A stretch of 8,504 nt of DNA from Clostridia bacterium (GCA_017420845.1 JAFQOC010000619.1:1-8504); one strand, 5' to 3'. Shown: positions 1 through 7,012, counted from the stretch's first letter. Notes: generated by a model from the sequence alone, not told the origin. Translations and numbers: made by a program.

Positions 1-639
1 ATTCTCTTTTTCATAATCTATTTCTTCATGTACGAGCCCTACGCCGTAGAGGAAGCGTATTGGGCTGACAAAGGCAATGCCGGTGCGCAGTGTAGAGTCG
101 GCAGTTTTTATGCAGACCATTTGGATGATCACAAGACCGCCATTGAATGGTACGAAAAAGCGTTGAACGGCGGAAACGATGATGCGGCCCGGTACCTTGG
201 GGCATACTATCTCGACGGCGTTTTCTTGCCCCGGGATTATGCAAAAGCCGTAGATCTGTATATGTACTACGGCAGTCGCTTCCCTCAATATGCTGATGAT
301 GAATTGCTTCCTGTTTACCGAGCCATGCGTCCCTCCCTGCTGGATATGGCCATTGATTCTGATACTTTGACCTCCCTGACTCCCGACACAGCCTACTACC
401 TGGGTACCGTATATCTGACGGGTATCCGGAATGATCCTCCGGAGGGTACCGCGGAGGAATTCGCCGCAAGGCTCCTCCAGTGGGCTGTAGACAACGGGCA
501 TACCGCGGCAGCCTTTGTACTGGGAAACTGCTATGAGCAGGGAAACGGCGTGCCCCAAGATCCGGACAAGGCCCTTGAGCTGTACGAACTGGCAAGAGAC
601 AGGGGATATCCGTATCGGATCAATCAACTGTATTCCTGA
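1..639 (+). CDS. Sel1-repeat (TPR-like) protein, 5' end cut by window edge
   Basis: Solenoid protein of Sel1-like repeats, a family of roughly 36-residue helical hairpins that usually mediate protein-protein contacts. Counting from the ATG at 28 (203 residues), repeat-like units are visible around residues 9-45 (WADKGNAGAQ..., then AIEWYEKAL), 46-80 (GGNDDAARYLGAYYLDGV, then AKAVDLY) and 154-195 (DNGHTAAAFVLGNCYEQGNGV, then DKALELYELA). The middle, about 81-150, is more diverged but keeps a TAYYLGTVYLTG stretch. The frame stays open to base 1, reading a hydrophobic ILFFIIYFF before the ATG. No Shine-Dalgarno precedes that ATG, so the gene probably begins outside the window, though an AT-rich intergenic leader is possible. 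It is convergent with the phage operon and separated from it by a terminator. It may be a host gene beside a prophage or a phage cargo gene. Fold is confident, function unknown. Confidence 0.8.
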   Translation: MLFFIIYFFMYEPYAVEEAYWADKGNAGAQCRVGSFYADHLDDHKTAIEWYEKALNGGNDDAARYLGAYYLDGVFLPRDYAKAVDLYMYYGSRFPQYADDELLPVYRAMRPSLLDMAIDSDTLTSLTPDTAYYLGTVYLTGIRNDPPEGTAEEFAARLLQWAVDNGHTAAAFVLGNCYEQGNGVPQDPDKALELYELARDRGYPYRINQLYS

Positions 640-720
640 CCTGCGCGCTGATCACCGCAACGTTATACGATACGATCGACTTTCCCGAAACCTCCGTATC
701 CGGGAATCATTCACCCAAAC

Positions 721-769
721 AACAGGGCTGAGCCTTATGCTATCAAAGCATAAGACTCAGCCCTGTTTT
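721..769 (+). terminator. Rho-independent terminator after the Sel1-repeat gene
   Basis: Arms 721-741 and 747-767 pair over 21 positions with one C:A mismatch (733 against 755) and a 5-base loop (742-746). The 3' arm runs into TTTT, with its last two T in the stem. This is a strong + strand intrinsic terminator about 80 bases after the Sel1 stop. In the minus direction the hairpin is followed only by a broken T run (TTGTTT), so it could also stop the phage operon, but less efficiently. The rest of 640-809 holds nothing I recognise beyond a 6-bp inverted repeat, ttcccg at 682-687 with cgggaa at 701-706. Confidence 0.85.
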
Positions 770-809
770 CTACGGGGGAAACGGCCGAATTCTCAATGAC
801 TTTCCTGCT

Positions 810-1733
810 TTACCTACCGGATTCTGCCTTCAAGAAAATGTGGATATGTCTTGTTTTCTTCACCAATCTGTCCCCATAGTCCCCCACCATAAAGGACATG
901 GTGGACATGTACTGCATAGCCCCCGCCACAAGGAAGAAGACCGTCTGAACGACGCGGGTGGCCAGCACCACCACCGAGAAGTCGGCAATGACGTCAGCGC
1001 AGTAGTAGCCCAGAACCAGAGAGATCACGATCTTGGATATCATGTTTTTCTTGGCGACCTTCCTCATGTACTCGGTGATTCCCTGCCCCATGTAGAAGGG
1101 GTCGTCGCTGTGACCGCCCTCCCCCGTCAGCTCTCCGGCGGAAAGCTCGGTGAGCTTTAGGTAGACCGCCCTGGTATAGGCCCCGACCTGTCTTTTGGCC
1201 TTTTTTCGGCGTGCTGCCCATAAGCGATATCCCATGCCCGGCAGCTCCTTGGCCGTTGGGATATGGATGACGAGCTCACGGGGGCTGCCGTCCTCGTGAA
1301 AGCAATCGTCGTAGGAGAGCCCCTCCATGGACAGTATTCTGGTTCTCTGAGCCTTGTAGTTCTTGCGATTCTCCTCCCGACAATGCTCATCCAGAGAGTC
1401 GATCAGATTGCCCTCAAAGATCCTCTCCACCGCCTCGTCGTACTTCTTCCGCGGCTCGGTGACCTCAGTCTTGAGCAGGCCGTCCCGCACCGCCTTGTTG
1501 TTGAACAGGGTGTTGAGGCTCATGGAGGCCGCGAAGGCCAGAATACTGCCCATGATGATGTCGTACAGGCTCATGCCCGTTTGACTGGGCTTCAGGATGG
1601 CCGTGGAGGCGAAGATCAGGCAAACCCCCAGAATGGTGATGTTGGAGAAATTCAGCGCGAACAGCTTGCGCAGATTTTCCATGCGGCGGCTCTCTCCCGC
1701 ACCCTCTACGCTGTGGATCTCCATCTTATCCAT
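810..1733 (-). CDS. Four-helix integral membrane protein of unknown function, last gene of the late operon
   Basis: 307 residues. Two hydrophobic hairpins flank a large polar domain. Helices lie near residues 28-48 (ITILGVCLIFAS) and 54-76 (LYDIIMGSILAFAAS), then near 231-250 (ISKIVISLVLGYYCA) and 254-277 (VVVLATRVVQTVFFLVAG). The middle, about 80-230, is charged, with a basic AARRKKAKRQ at 173-182 that suggests a cytoplasmic location. The ATG at 1733 is preceded by AAAGGAGG seven bases upstream, and this site lies inside the previous gene. The two genes overlap by 8 nt (ATGGATAA), so translation is probably coupled. A second ATG at residue 18 lacks a comparable site. I do not recognise the family. 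Four helices with a large internal domain are unusual for a holin. Its position at the operon end next to two other membrane proteins suggests a role in host-membrane interaction or lysis, but that is inference. Confidence 0.8.
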   Translation of the reverse strand: MDKMEIHSVEGAGESRRMENLRKLFALNFSNITILGVCLIFASTAILKPSQTGMSLYDIIMGSILAFAASMSLNTLFNNKAVRDGLLKTEVTEPRKKYDEAVERIFEGNLIDSLDEHCREENRKNYKAQRTRILSMEGLSYDDCFHEDGSPRELVIHIPTAKELPGMGYRLWAARRKKAKRQVGAYTRAVYLKLTELSAGELTGEGGHSDDPFYMGQGITEYMRKVAKKNMISKIVISLVLGYYCADVIADFSVVVLATRVVQTVFFLVAGAMQYMSTMSFMVGDYGDRLVKKTRHIHIFLKAESGR

Positions 1734-2166
1734 TTACTTCCTCCTTTTTGGCCGTGGGGCTCACGGCGTTGGCCACGGCATCCATGCCCCACCCCGCCGC
1801 GCAGCTGCCCGCCGTACCGAACAGCATGGTCTTGATATCCCCGATCAAGGGGTAGAGGTACTCCACTCCCAGGCATACCCCGAACATGACGCCGCACAGG
1901 ATCAGAAGCAGCAGGTAGGGTCCCTTGACCTTCTTCAAAAACGTCAGCAGCGGCTTGGCCAGGGCGTGGAATTTGGACAGCAGCACGGCGGCCAGGATGA
2001 TCACGCCGATCACCCCCGCTCCCGTCAGAGCCACCCCCGCCTCCTGCTCCCGAAACCATTTTGGGGCCAGCTCACGGAGCATCAGGAGGGGGACCCCCGC
2101 CGCCACAGCGGCGGAGGATACCCGCAGAGAGCCGCCGATCAGCTTACGCTTGGTCGTCGCCTTCAT
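1726..2166 (-). CDS. Small multi-spanning membrane protein, holin-like by size only
   Basis: 146 residues from the ATG at 2166. Hydrophobic segments lie near residues 14-32 (VSSAAVAAGVPLLML), 47-65 (LTGAGVIGVIILAAVLL), 83-103 (PYLLLLILCGVMFGVCLG) and perhaps 112-130 (KTMLFGTAGSCAAGWG), with basic ends (KATTKRK, LKKVKG). Start choice: GGGAGGTGA at 2175-2183 lies 8 bases before the ATG at 2166. GTG codons at 2172 and 2178 are too close to it or overlap it, although the frame stays open to 2178. The gene overlaps the preceding one by 23 nt and the next by 8 nt. Size, helix number and position after the tail genes would suit a holin, but no holin family signature is recognisable and no endolysin is nearby, so this is only a possibility. 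Confidence 0.75.
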   Translation of the reverse strand: MKATTKRKLIGGSLRVSSAAVAAGVPLLMLRELAPKWFREQEAGVALTGAGVIGVIILAAVLLSKFHALAKPLLTFLKKVKGPYLLLLILCGVMFGVCLGVEYLYPLIGDIKTMLFGTAGSCAAGWGMDAVANAVSPTAKKEEVNG

Positions 2167-2782
2167 GGACACCGTCACCTCCCTTGATGTCCTCGTAGCC
2201 CTTGAGGATCTCGTCCTTGCGCAGGGTCGTCATGCGCGCGTCCTTGATCATCTCACTCAACAGGTAGGAGTTGGCGGCGGTCTCCCGCTTGAGGGCCCGC
2301 ACCTCCTCGGTGTTCTGCTCAATGGCGGTTGTGACCTTGCCCATTTCGGTACCGATGGTCTTGACCGCCTCACCCACGGTTGTGCCCATGGCCTTCACCG
2401 CCTCACCCACGGTTGCGCTGATGGCCGTCACCATACCCGTCGCCGCGCTCTTGACCTGATCCGCCAGCTCCACGGCGTTGTTGTTGATCCGTCCGCTGTT
2501 GGCCCGCAGGTCCGCCGACTCGCGGCTGATGGAGCGTCTGGTCTTGCGGTTGCTCACGCCCCCCGCCAGGTTGACGCCGCCGGCAATGCCGGTCACCACC
2601 GTGGCGACCACCGCCTCGGGGTTCTCGGCCATCCAGGCCATGGCGCTCTCCAGGGCCTTGGTGAGCCCCGTATCGCCTCCCCCCTCCCCGTCACTCGCGA
2701 CGCAGGGGACGGCCAGCATAAGGGTCAGGATGGCCGTCAGGGTCAGGATATGGATGATCTTTCTCGTTTGGGTCTTACTCAT
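2144..2782 (-). CDS. Exported protein with signal peptide, hydrophobic segment and hendecad coiled coil
   Basis: 212 residues. Residues 1-30 form a clear signal peptide: a basic SKTQTRK region, a hydrophobic LTLTAILTLMLAV core and an A-S cleavage-type end before DGEGGG. A second hydrophobic segment lies near 56-76 (AVVATVVTGIAGGVNLAGG), followed by basic SNRKTRRS at 77-84, which would suit a stop-transfer. From about 85 to 190 the protein is predicted helical, with 11-residue units (TVGEAVKAMGT, TVGEAVKTIGT) at about 124-145 suggesting a right-handed coiled coil. The ATG at 2782 follows GGAGG by 8 bases and overlaps the upstream stop by 8 nt (ATGAGTAA). No catalytic motif is visible. It may organise a membrane complex with the two downstream membrane proteins. 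Family unknown. Confidence 0.78.
   Translation of the reverse strand: MSKTQTRKIIHILTLTAILTLMLAVPCVASDGEGGGDTGLTKALESAMAWMAENPEAVVATVVTGIAGGVNLAGGVSNRKTRRSISRESADLRANSGRINNNAVELADQVKSAATGMVTAISATVGEAVKAMGTTVGEAVKTIGTEMGKVTTAIEQNTEEVRALKRETAANSYLLSEMIKDARMTTLRKDEILKGYEDIKGGDGVHEGDDQA
2346..2432 (-). repeat. 33-bp tandem repeat encoding hendecad units
   Basis: A 33-bp period is visible inside the exported coiled-coil gene. The 19-base stretch accgcctcacccacggttg (+ strand) occurs identically at 2364-2382 and 2397-2415, exactly 33 bases apart, and flanking units beginning atgg at 2355, 2388 and 2421 keep the period with decay. Each unit encodes 11 residues (TVGEAVKAMGT-like). The near identity at DNA level suggests recent duplication or slippage within the coding sequence. 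Confidence 0.8.
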
Positions 2783-3182
2783 TTTCTTTTCCTCCGATAT
2801 TCATATGTCCCAGGGCATCGGCCTGGATTTGGCCTCTCACGTCCAGCAGCTCCCGGGTCAGCCGCTCGATCTCTCTTGCCTGTCTGTCGATCAGGATCCG
2901 CAGCTCCACGTATCCGCCCGCAAAGTCGATGGCGGTGTAGAGGCTTCCCTGATCCACGCGGGGATTGATCACGCCGTAGCGAATCCCCCGCTTGTCCTGA
3001 AAGTATGCCTTGACGCTGCCGTTGGTCTCGGACATTCTCGGCGTCTCGGTCTTACCGGGCGTGACCGCGTAAGCTCTGCCGTCCACCACCAGCGTCCCGC
3101 TCTCGGCGGGCTCCACGGTGACGGTGGGAGAGTTGTCCTTGACGGCAAGAGCCTCGTGGGTGGTCAGTAGGTATAGCTTCAT
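2775..3182 (-). CDS. Phage protein with beta-rich head and C-terminal coiled coil, function unknown
   Basis: 135 residues. The first 90 residues look beta-rich: MKLYLLTTHEALAV, then TVTVEPAESGTLVVDGRAYAV, then VKAYFQDKRGIRYGVI. Residues about 92-120 form a charged amphipathic helix (RILIDRQAREIERLTRELLD) compatible with a short coiled coil. There is no signal peptide or membrane segment. The ATG at 3182 follows AGGAGG by 6 bases. It starts 44 bases after the tail-fibre stop, and its own stop overlaps the start of the exported coiled-coil gene. Position suggests a tail accessory part, such as a fibre chaperone or a baseplate or collar protein, but it is equally well placed to belong to the downstream membrane set. 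I do not recognise the family. Confidence 0.75.
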   Translation of the reverse strand: MKLYLLTTHEALAVKDNSPTVTVEPAESGTLVVDGRAYAVTPGKTETPRMSETNGSVKAYFQDKRGIRYGVINPRVDQGSLYTAIDFAGGYVELRILIDRQAREIERLTRELLDVRGQIQADALGHMNIGGKENE

Positions 3183-3226
3183 GGTGTTCCTCCTTTTTTC
3201 TCAATATCCTGGCGGCTATTACTTGA

Positions 3227-5119
3227 TCATAACGTCCGCAACCATGCCTCAATAAAGGTGGATTCGTATTCATGAGCCGCTGTGTTCGGGTGGCCGTTTG
3301 TCGGCGTTGTTCCATCGGAAATAACACAGAAATTCTTTTCACGGATTTCCTGTGCTTTTTCACAAACGTTCCTACCTGTCCATCTGTTCATCAGAGGAAC
3401 TTGGGGACTACCAAAATCCAAATACGGAACACCCCAACGCTCTGCAATTCCACGGGTAGCCTCCATGATTTCTTCATTCGTTCCGTTGGAAACCATAATA
3501 CCGACATGAGCAAACGGATGATTTTCAAGAATATGCTCCATGGCGATATTATAAGCGCCGCAGAATGTTGAATCCGTAGTATCTTCCAAGGTACCAACAG
3601 ACAAGCCCATTACTTTGTCGTTGATGCCGAGCATGATTGTAATATAGTCCGCGTCATCGTCAATGCTCTGATAAACAGACATGAAAGAATTGGAGCTTGC
3701 CGCCATCGTCTGACCGCCTACAGCTTTGTTGACTATATCCATATTATTTCGCAAGCCGATGATGTAGGGGTAGACAATATTCTTACCCTCGAATCTCCCC
3801 TCCTGATAGATATAGACGGATTCGTCAAAGCCATCCGAAGCGTTATATCCGTTTGCTGTGAAGCTATCTCCACAGGCTACCCATTTTTTCCCGTAAAGAA
3901 TATTGCCGCTGTAGTCGTACTGGTTAGGTTTGCTCAATGTGTTCTCTATCGCCTTAATTCGGCTTTCGGGGATTGCCTCCGCGTGAGCTTCTAACGCAAG
4001 GATGCGGCTTTCGTAGTCCGCAGGGACAAAAGCGTGACCGGTATTCTGCCATGAATAACCGTCACTTGATCCCTCGGTGATTTCCTCGTTTACCGTGACA
4101 ATGATTTCCTGATCGCTGAAATACTTACCACTAATACGAATGTGAGTAATGTTGGCGGCATTGGCGTGTTGGCTCAATGAGCTATTACCCTTTGTAAAAG
4201 CTGTCCATTGAGCTAAACCACCATTCGGTGTATCGGTGAGCCCGGTAAAAGAGCCTGCGTTTTGGCTTGGCACAAGGTATTTTTCACCGGTTGCCGTTAT
4301 ATTACTTTCACTTGCACCCGTATAGAAGCAGAAATAGGGATATGCGGAACTGCTAAAACTTGTGTTTATATCCAAGCCCTTGACTCTAACAACATCGCCC
4401 TGCTTCACGGGGATAAATCCCGTTACAGCCGCTCCACTCATTGCAGTTGATGAAATTGCACCGCTGGAACTCAAACGTTTATCATACTGAATGTCACCGG
4501 CCAAGTTTGTATAACTCGGTCCGGTTGCCTCTTTATACATATACGCCCAGATCATACCATCAGGCAAAACATACAGCTTGCTCGTGTCGGTACACTCCTC
4601 TATGCTGTTCGCAAATTCGGGCTTAAGTTGCCCCCTCTTCGCCAGTTCGGTGGCGATGAAATTCTGTGCGTTGGCATTGATATTGTCGGGGTTAATATCA
4701 TCTGCGAATTCCGCTTCCGTTCCCGTGTAGCCGCCATCTTGTGCGTACTGGTAGGCGGACTTGCCGTCCACGCCCTTCATATCCGCGAAGAAGTCTGTCA
4801 AACTTCCATCGTACCCGTTCTCCTGGGCTATCTCATACGCGGACTTTCCTGGATCCCCCTGCGAACCCGTCAAGTCCACAGGGTCGGGATTTGAGAGTCC
4901 CCCGTTGTTTGTCCATGACAATACGCCATCGGAAGACATAGAGGGAGTGAAGGTCACACCATCCTTTCCGCCCCCTCCAACGCCGCTTTCGGTAATCTTA
5001 TCGGCAATTTTAGCATCCAAGCCTTCAACCTGTTCGGCTTTGGTCTTGGGGTACAGAATGGTCTCGTTGCCGCTTTCGTCAATCTGGGTGATTACGCCCA
5101 TCTTCTCTGTGGTTGCCAT
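3227..5119 (-). CDS. Tail fibre / receptor-binding protein with C-terminal SGNH (GDSL) hydrolase domain
   Basis: 630 residues. The N-terminus (1-50) is a short helical attachment region ending in a glycine hinge. Residues 84-140 carry two collagen-like 'G-x-x-G-KSAY' units (GDPGKSAYEIAQENGYDG and GVDGKSAYQYAQDGGYTG), a recurrent motif in Firmicutes phage fibres. Residues about 180-365 are a beta-rich module (KLYVLPDGMIWAYMYKE..., TGFIPVKQGDVVRVKG). Two short helical linkers follow (370-395). The SGNH hydrolase domain spans about 410-630: G417-D418-S419 (nucleophile block), G468-G469, G498-I499-N500-D501, and HPNTAAHEYEST from H610. Such domains commonly deacylate cell-surface glycans, so this one probably modifies the receptor or aids penetration. 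The Asp of the usual DxxH block is displaced: position -3 from H610 is Thr, and the nearest Asp is D602. GGGAGGG precedes the ATG by 7 bases. GC is lower than in neighbouring genes. Confidence 0.88.
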   Translation of the reverse strand: MATTEKMGVITQIDESGNETILYPKTKAEQVEGLDAKIADKITESGVGGGGKDGVTFTPSMSSDGVLSWTNNGGLSNPDPVDLTGSQGDPGKSAYEIAQENGYDGSLTDFFADMKGVDGKSAYQYAQDGGYTGTEAEFADDINPDNINANAQNFIATELAKRGQLKPEFANSIEECTDTSKLYVLPDGMIWAYMYKEATGPSYTNLAGDIQYDKRLSSSGAISSTAMSGAAVTGFIPVKQGDVVRVKGLDINTSFSSSAYPYFCFYTGASESNITATGEKYLVPSQNAGSFTGLTDTPNGGLAQWTAFTKGNSSLSQHANAANITHIRISGKYFSDQEIIVTVNEEITEGSSDGYSWQNTGHAFVPADYESRILALEAHAEAIPESRIKAIENTLSKPNQYDYSGNILYGKKWVACGDSFTANGYNASDGFDESVYIYQEGRFEGKNIVYPYIIGLRNNMDIVNKAVGGQTMAASSNSFMSVYQSIDDDADYITIMLGINDKVMGLSVGTLEDTTDSTFCGAYNIAMEHILENHPFAHVGIMVSNGTNEEIMEATRGIAERWGVPYLDFGSPQVPLMNRWTGRNVCEKAQEIREKNFCVISDGTTPTNGHPNTAAHEYESTFIEAWLRTL

Positions 5120-5136
5120 ATTTTATCCCTCCCTTC

Positions 5137-6975
5137 TTATACGGGTCTTATGGTGATGACAATGTCACCGTTCACATTATTGACGCGGATAGTCCCATAA
5201 TTGGAATTTGCGGAGGATCCGCTCGAATCATCTGTATATGCGGTGTCGGTGATGTCTACGCCGCCCATCGTGATATGGATGGAAAAATTGCCGCCGCTTT
5301 GCGCAGCGATCTGGGAGTACAGCGTTCCACCTTCTTCGACCTCCGTGGGCCGACCCTGCACAAACATAATGCCACCATGAGTGTTATCCACCGTAACAGT
5401 ATATGTGGGGGTGTTATCTACTCTTGCGGTTGCCGTGATCACAATGTCACCCGTTACGCTTGCGATACTGATAACTCCGTTGGTTACGTTTACGGCAGAC
5501 CCGCCCATGGTTACAATCACGGATTGCAGTTCATACCCTTCGTTTGCAGTAATTGTCGCGGAATAATACGATCCGTGGCTCACGGTATTGGTGCTGTTGC
5601 TGACGGTGCAGTTCGTGAGGTTCTTGGTGATGGAATAGGTGTTCGCCGCCGCGATGGCTGTAATCACAATATCCCCCGTTACGCTTGCAATATAAAAAGC
5701 ACCATCCACCACGTTCACGACAGAACCGCCCATCGTCACGGTCACGGTGTCGAGAGTATAGCCCTCTGTGGCGGAAATAGTGTCTTGAAACTGACTACCC
5801 GCTTCCACCTCGAAATTCTCTCCGCCTTCTCTGCTCTCACAGTTCGTCAGATTGTAGCTTACGGTGTACTTCACCGGCTCGGGATCAGGATCGGGGTCGG
5901 ACGTGTACCCGCTTGTATTGAACCAGATACAAGAACTCGTGGGCTTTACGTCTCCGACAACGATCGAGGCTCCTGCCCCTCCGGAGCCGCCCGCCGAGCC
6001 TGCCGCGTCCTCGGCTCTCTTAGCCGCGCTTTCCGCCGCATCCCGCGCCGTCTCTGCGGCTTCTGCAGAGGTTTGGGCACTTTCTGCATAAGCCTGCGCG
6101 GCGGTAACTGCGGCCATCACCTGGTTCAATGCCTCGGGATCTACGACGGCCCCACCGCCGCCTGTTCCTCCTCCCTCCCCGTAGGCATCCACACCCACAA
6201 TGGCCGCGACGGGAAGTTTCTCCGCGATACCCGTTTTGAGAACCAGGTAGGTGAAGGTCATGTCCTTGTCGGGCACGTATTCCGCCTCCGCGCGGAAGAT
6301 GGATACGGGGCTGGTGTCTCCCACGGAGGCGAACACCGTGGGATAAGCCGACAGTCTCGCATTGACCGCGGCCAGTCTGGTTGTTTCATTAGCCGGGAGC
6401 AGCAGGACCACCGAGCCGTTTGCCGCTCCGCTGACGGATATGCTCGCCATGGTGGGCGTGCCGTCTGTCCATTCGCTTGCGGGGATGGTGACGGTGCCGC
6501 CGGTGGAGGTCATTTTCTTCAGCATATCCACGACTTCCTGCGCCCCGCTGATCTTTCCGATCAGCTCGGACAGGATGGAAAACTGATCCGCCGAATTGAC
6601 GATCCTCACCCCTACGTTGTCGGTCACGTGGACCCATACCTTGGGGGTCGCCACCAGCTCGCCCAGACCGTCGTAGACCTCGAACACCACCGTGAACATG
6701 CCGGGGCTGGTGGCGATCTCCCCGCCGCCCGCGAAGTCGTAGATGATCCTTCCCTTGTCCACCACGCAGGAATTGGCCAGCCGTGTTCCGTCGGGCTTGA
6801 TCCCCGCCAGAAACGCCGTCCAATCCGGAGGCAGAGCAAAGGGCTCCCCATGGTCGATCAGGGTCACCTCCAGCCGTCGGTTCACATCCCCTGCCGTGCA
6901 GGAAAAGGACGCCTGCACCTCGGGCAGCCCCATGTTCAGGGTCAGCCGCGTCACGGCTTGTCTTGCATAGCTCAT
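5137..6975 (-). CDS. BppU-like baseplate upper protein with coiled coil and three Ig-like repeats
   Basis: 612 residues from the ATG at 6975, chosen because AAAGGAG at 6984-6990 sits 8 bases upstream. An in-frame start at 7014 would place 13 Pro/Gly-rich residues across a hairpin. Residues 1-135 match the pattern of the N-terminal domain of phage baseplate upper proteins (TLNMGLPEVQASFSCTAGD..., VTLIDHGEPFALP, AFLAGIKPDGT, IIYDF, VFEVYDGLGELVATPKVWV). Residues 160-250 form a small beta domain seen in gut-phage fibres (TVTIPASEWTDGT, then YLVLKTG). Gly-rich linkers flank an Ala-rich coiled coil (290-327). SSCIWFNTSG at 347-356 and an acidic DPDPDPEP linker lead to three about 70-residue Ig-like repeats (370-443, 446-516, 525-610), sharing VTMGGS and VTGDIVITA. 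It probably anchors the fibre encoded next. Two repeats contain NLTNC. Confidence 0.85.
   Translation of the reverse strand: MSYARQAVTRLTLNMGLPEVQASFSCTAGDVNRRLEVTLIDHGEPFALPPDWTAFLAGIKPDGTRLANSCVVDKGRIIYDFAGGGEIATSPGMFTVVFEVYDGLGELVATPKVWVHVTDNVGVRIVNSADQFSILSELIGKISGAQEVVDMLKKMTSTGGTVTIPASEWTDGTPTMASISVSGAANGSVVLLLPANETTRLAAVNARLSAYPTVFASVGDTSPVSIFRAEAEYVPDKDMTFTYLVLKTGIAEKLPVAAIVGVDAYGEGGGTGGGGAVVDPEALNQVMAAVTAAQAYAESAQTSAEAAETARDAAESAAKRAEDAAGSAGGSGGAGASIVVGDVKPTSSCIWFNTSGYTSDPDPDPEPVKYTVSYNLTNCESREGGENFEVEAGSQFQDTISATEGYTLDTVTVTMGGSVVNVVDGAFYIASVTGDIVITAIAAANTYSITKNLTNCTVSNSTNTVSHGSYYSATITANEGYELQSVIVTMGGSAVNVTNGVISIASVTGDIVITATARVDNTPTYTVTVDNTHGGIMFVQGRPTEVEEGGTLYSQIAAQSGGNFSIHITMGGVDITDTAYTDDSSGSSANSNYGTIRVNNVNGDIVITIRPV
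5146..5868 (-). repeat. Three tandem Ig-like repeat units in the BppU-like gene
   Basis: Units correspond to about 5647-5868, 5428-5640 and 5146-5403. Each ends with an 'I..V.GDIVIT' strand preceded by 'VTMGG' or 'ITMGG'. At DNA level units 1 and 2 share an identical 14-base stretch, cccgttacgcttgc, at 5675-5688 and 5450-5463 (225 bases, or 75 codons, apart), and broader similarity around it. Unit 3 is more diverged and lacks the NLTNC cysteine. The pattern fits duplication of a surface-exposed adhesive domain. Confidence 0.8.
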
Positions 6976-6983
6976 TTGTTTCT

Positions 6984-6990
6984 CTCCTTT
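6984..6990 (-). promoter_or_regulatory. Ribosome binding site deciding the BppU-like start
   Basis: AAAGGAG on the minus strand, 8 bases before the ATG at 6975. It shows that the upstream in-frame start at 7014 is not needed. Confidence 0.75.
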
Positions 6991-6992
6991 CG

Positions 6993-7012
6993 GGGGAGGC
7001 GGGTGCCTCCCC
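6993..7012 (-). promoter_or_regulatory. GC-rich hairpin between the acidic helical gene and the BppU-like gene
   Basis: Perfect 8-bp stem GGGGAGGC / GCCTCCCC with a 4-base loop, in the 42-base gap between the stop at 7018 and the start at 6975, ending two bases before the ribosome binding site. No T run follows, so it is not a typical terminator. Its CCUCC-containing arm could in principle pair with a Shine-Dalgarno. It may act as an mRNA stability or translation-tuning element; the role is inferred. Confidence 0.5.

Noticed and set aside
26..595. 189-codon minus-strand open frame opposite the Sel1-repeat gene
   Set aside because: The + strand encodes unmistakable Sel1 repeats; the minus product is Arg/Pro-rich without pattern.
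515..799. 94-codon + strand frame overlapping the Sel1 stop
   Set aside because: It runs through the terminator hairpin, has no ribosome binding site and no recognisable composition.
640..809. Prophage attachment site near the operon end
   Set aside because: No integrase, tRNA or matching direct repeat is visible within the window, so an att call cannot be supported.
2144..2782. Lipoprotein signal in the exported coiled-coil protein (Cys27)
   Set aside because: The residues before the Cys are A-V-P, not a lipobox such as L-A-G or L-S-A. A normal signal peptide ending at Ser30 fits better.
1925..2968. 347-codon + strand open frame
   Set aside because: It lies antisense to two minus-strand genes with clear signal-peptide and membrane features. 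Its His/Arg/Gly-rich composition is typical of a shadow of GC-rich coding sequence.
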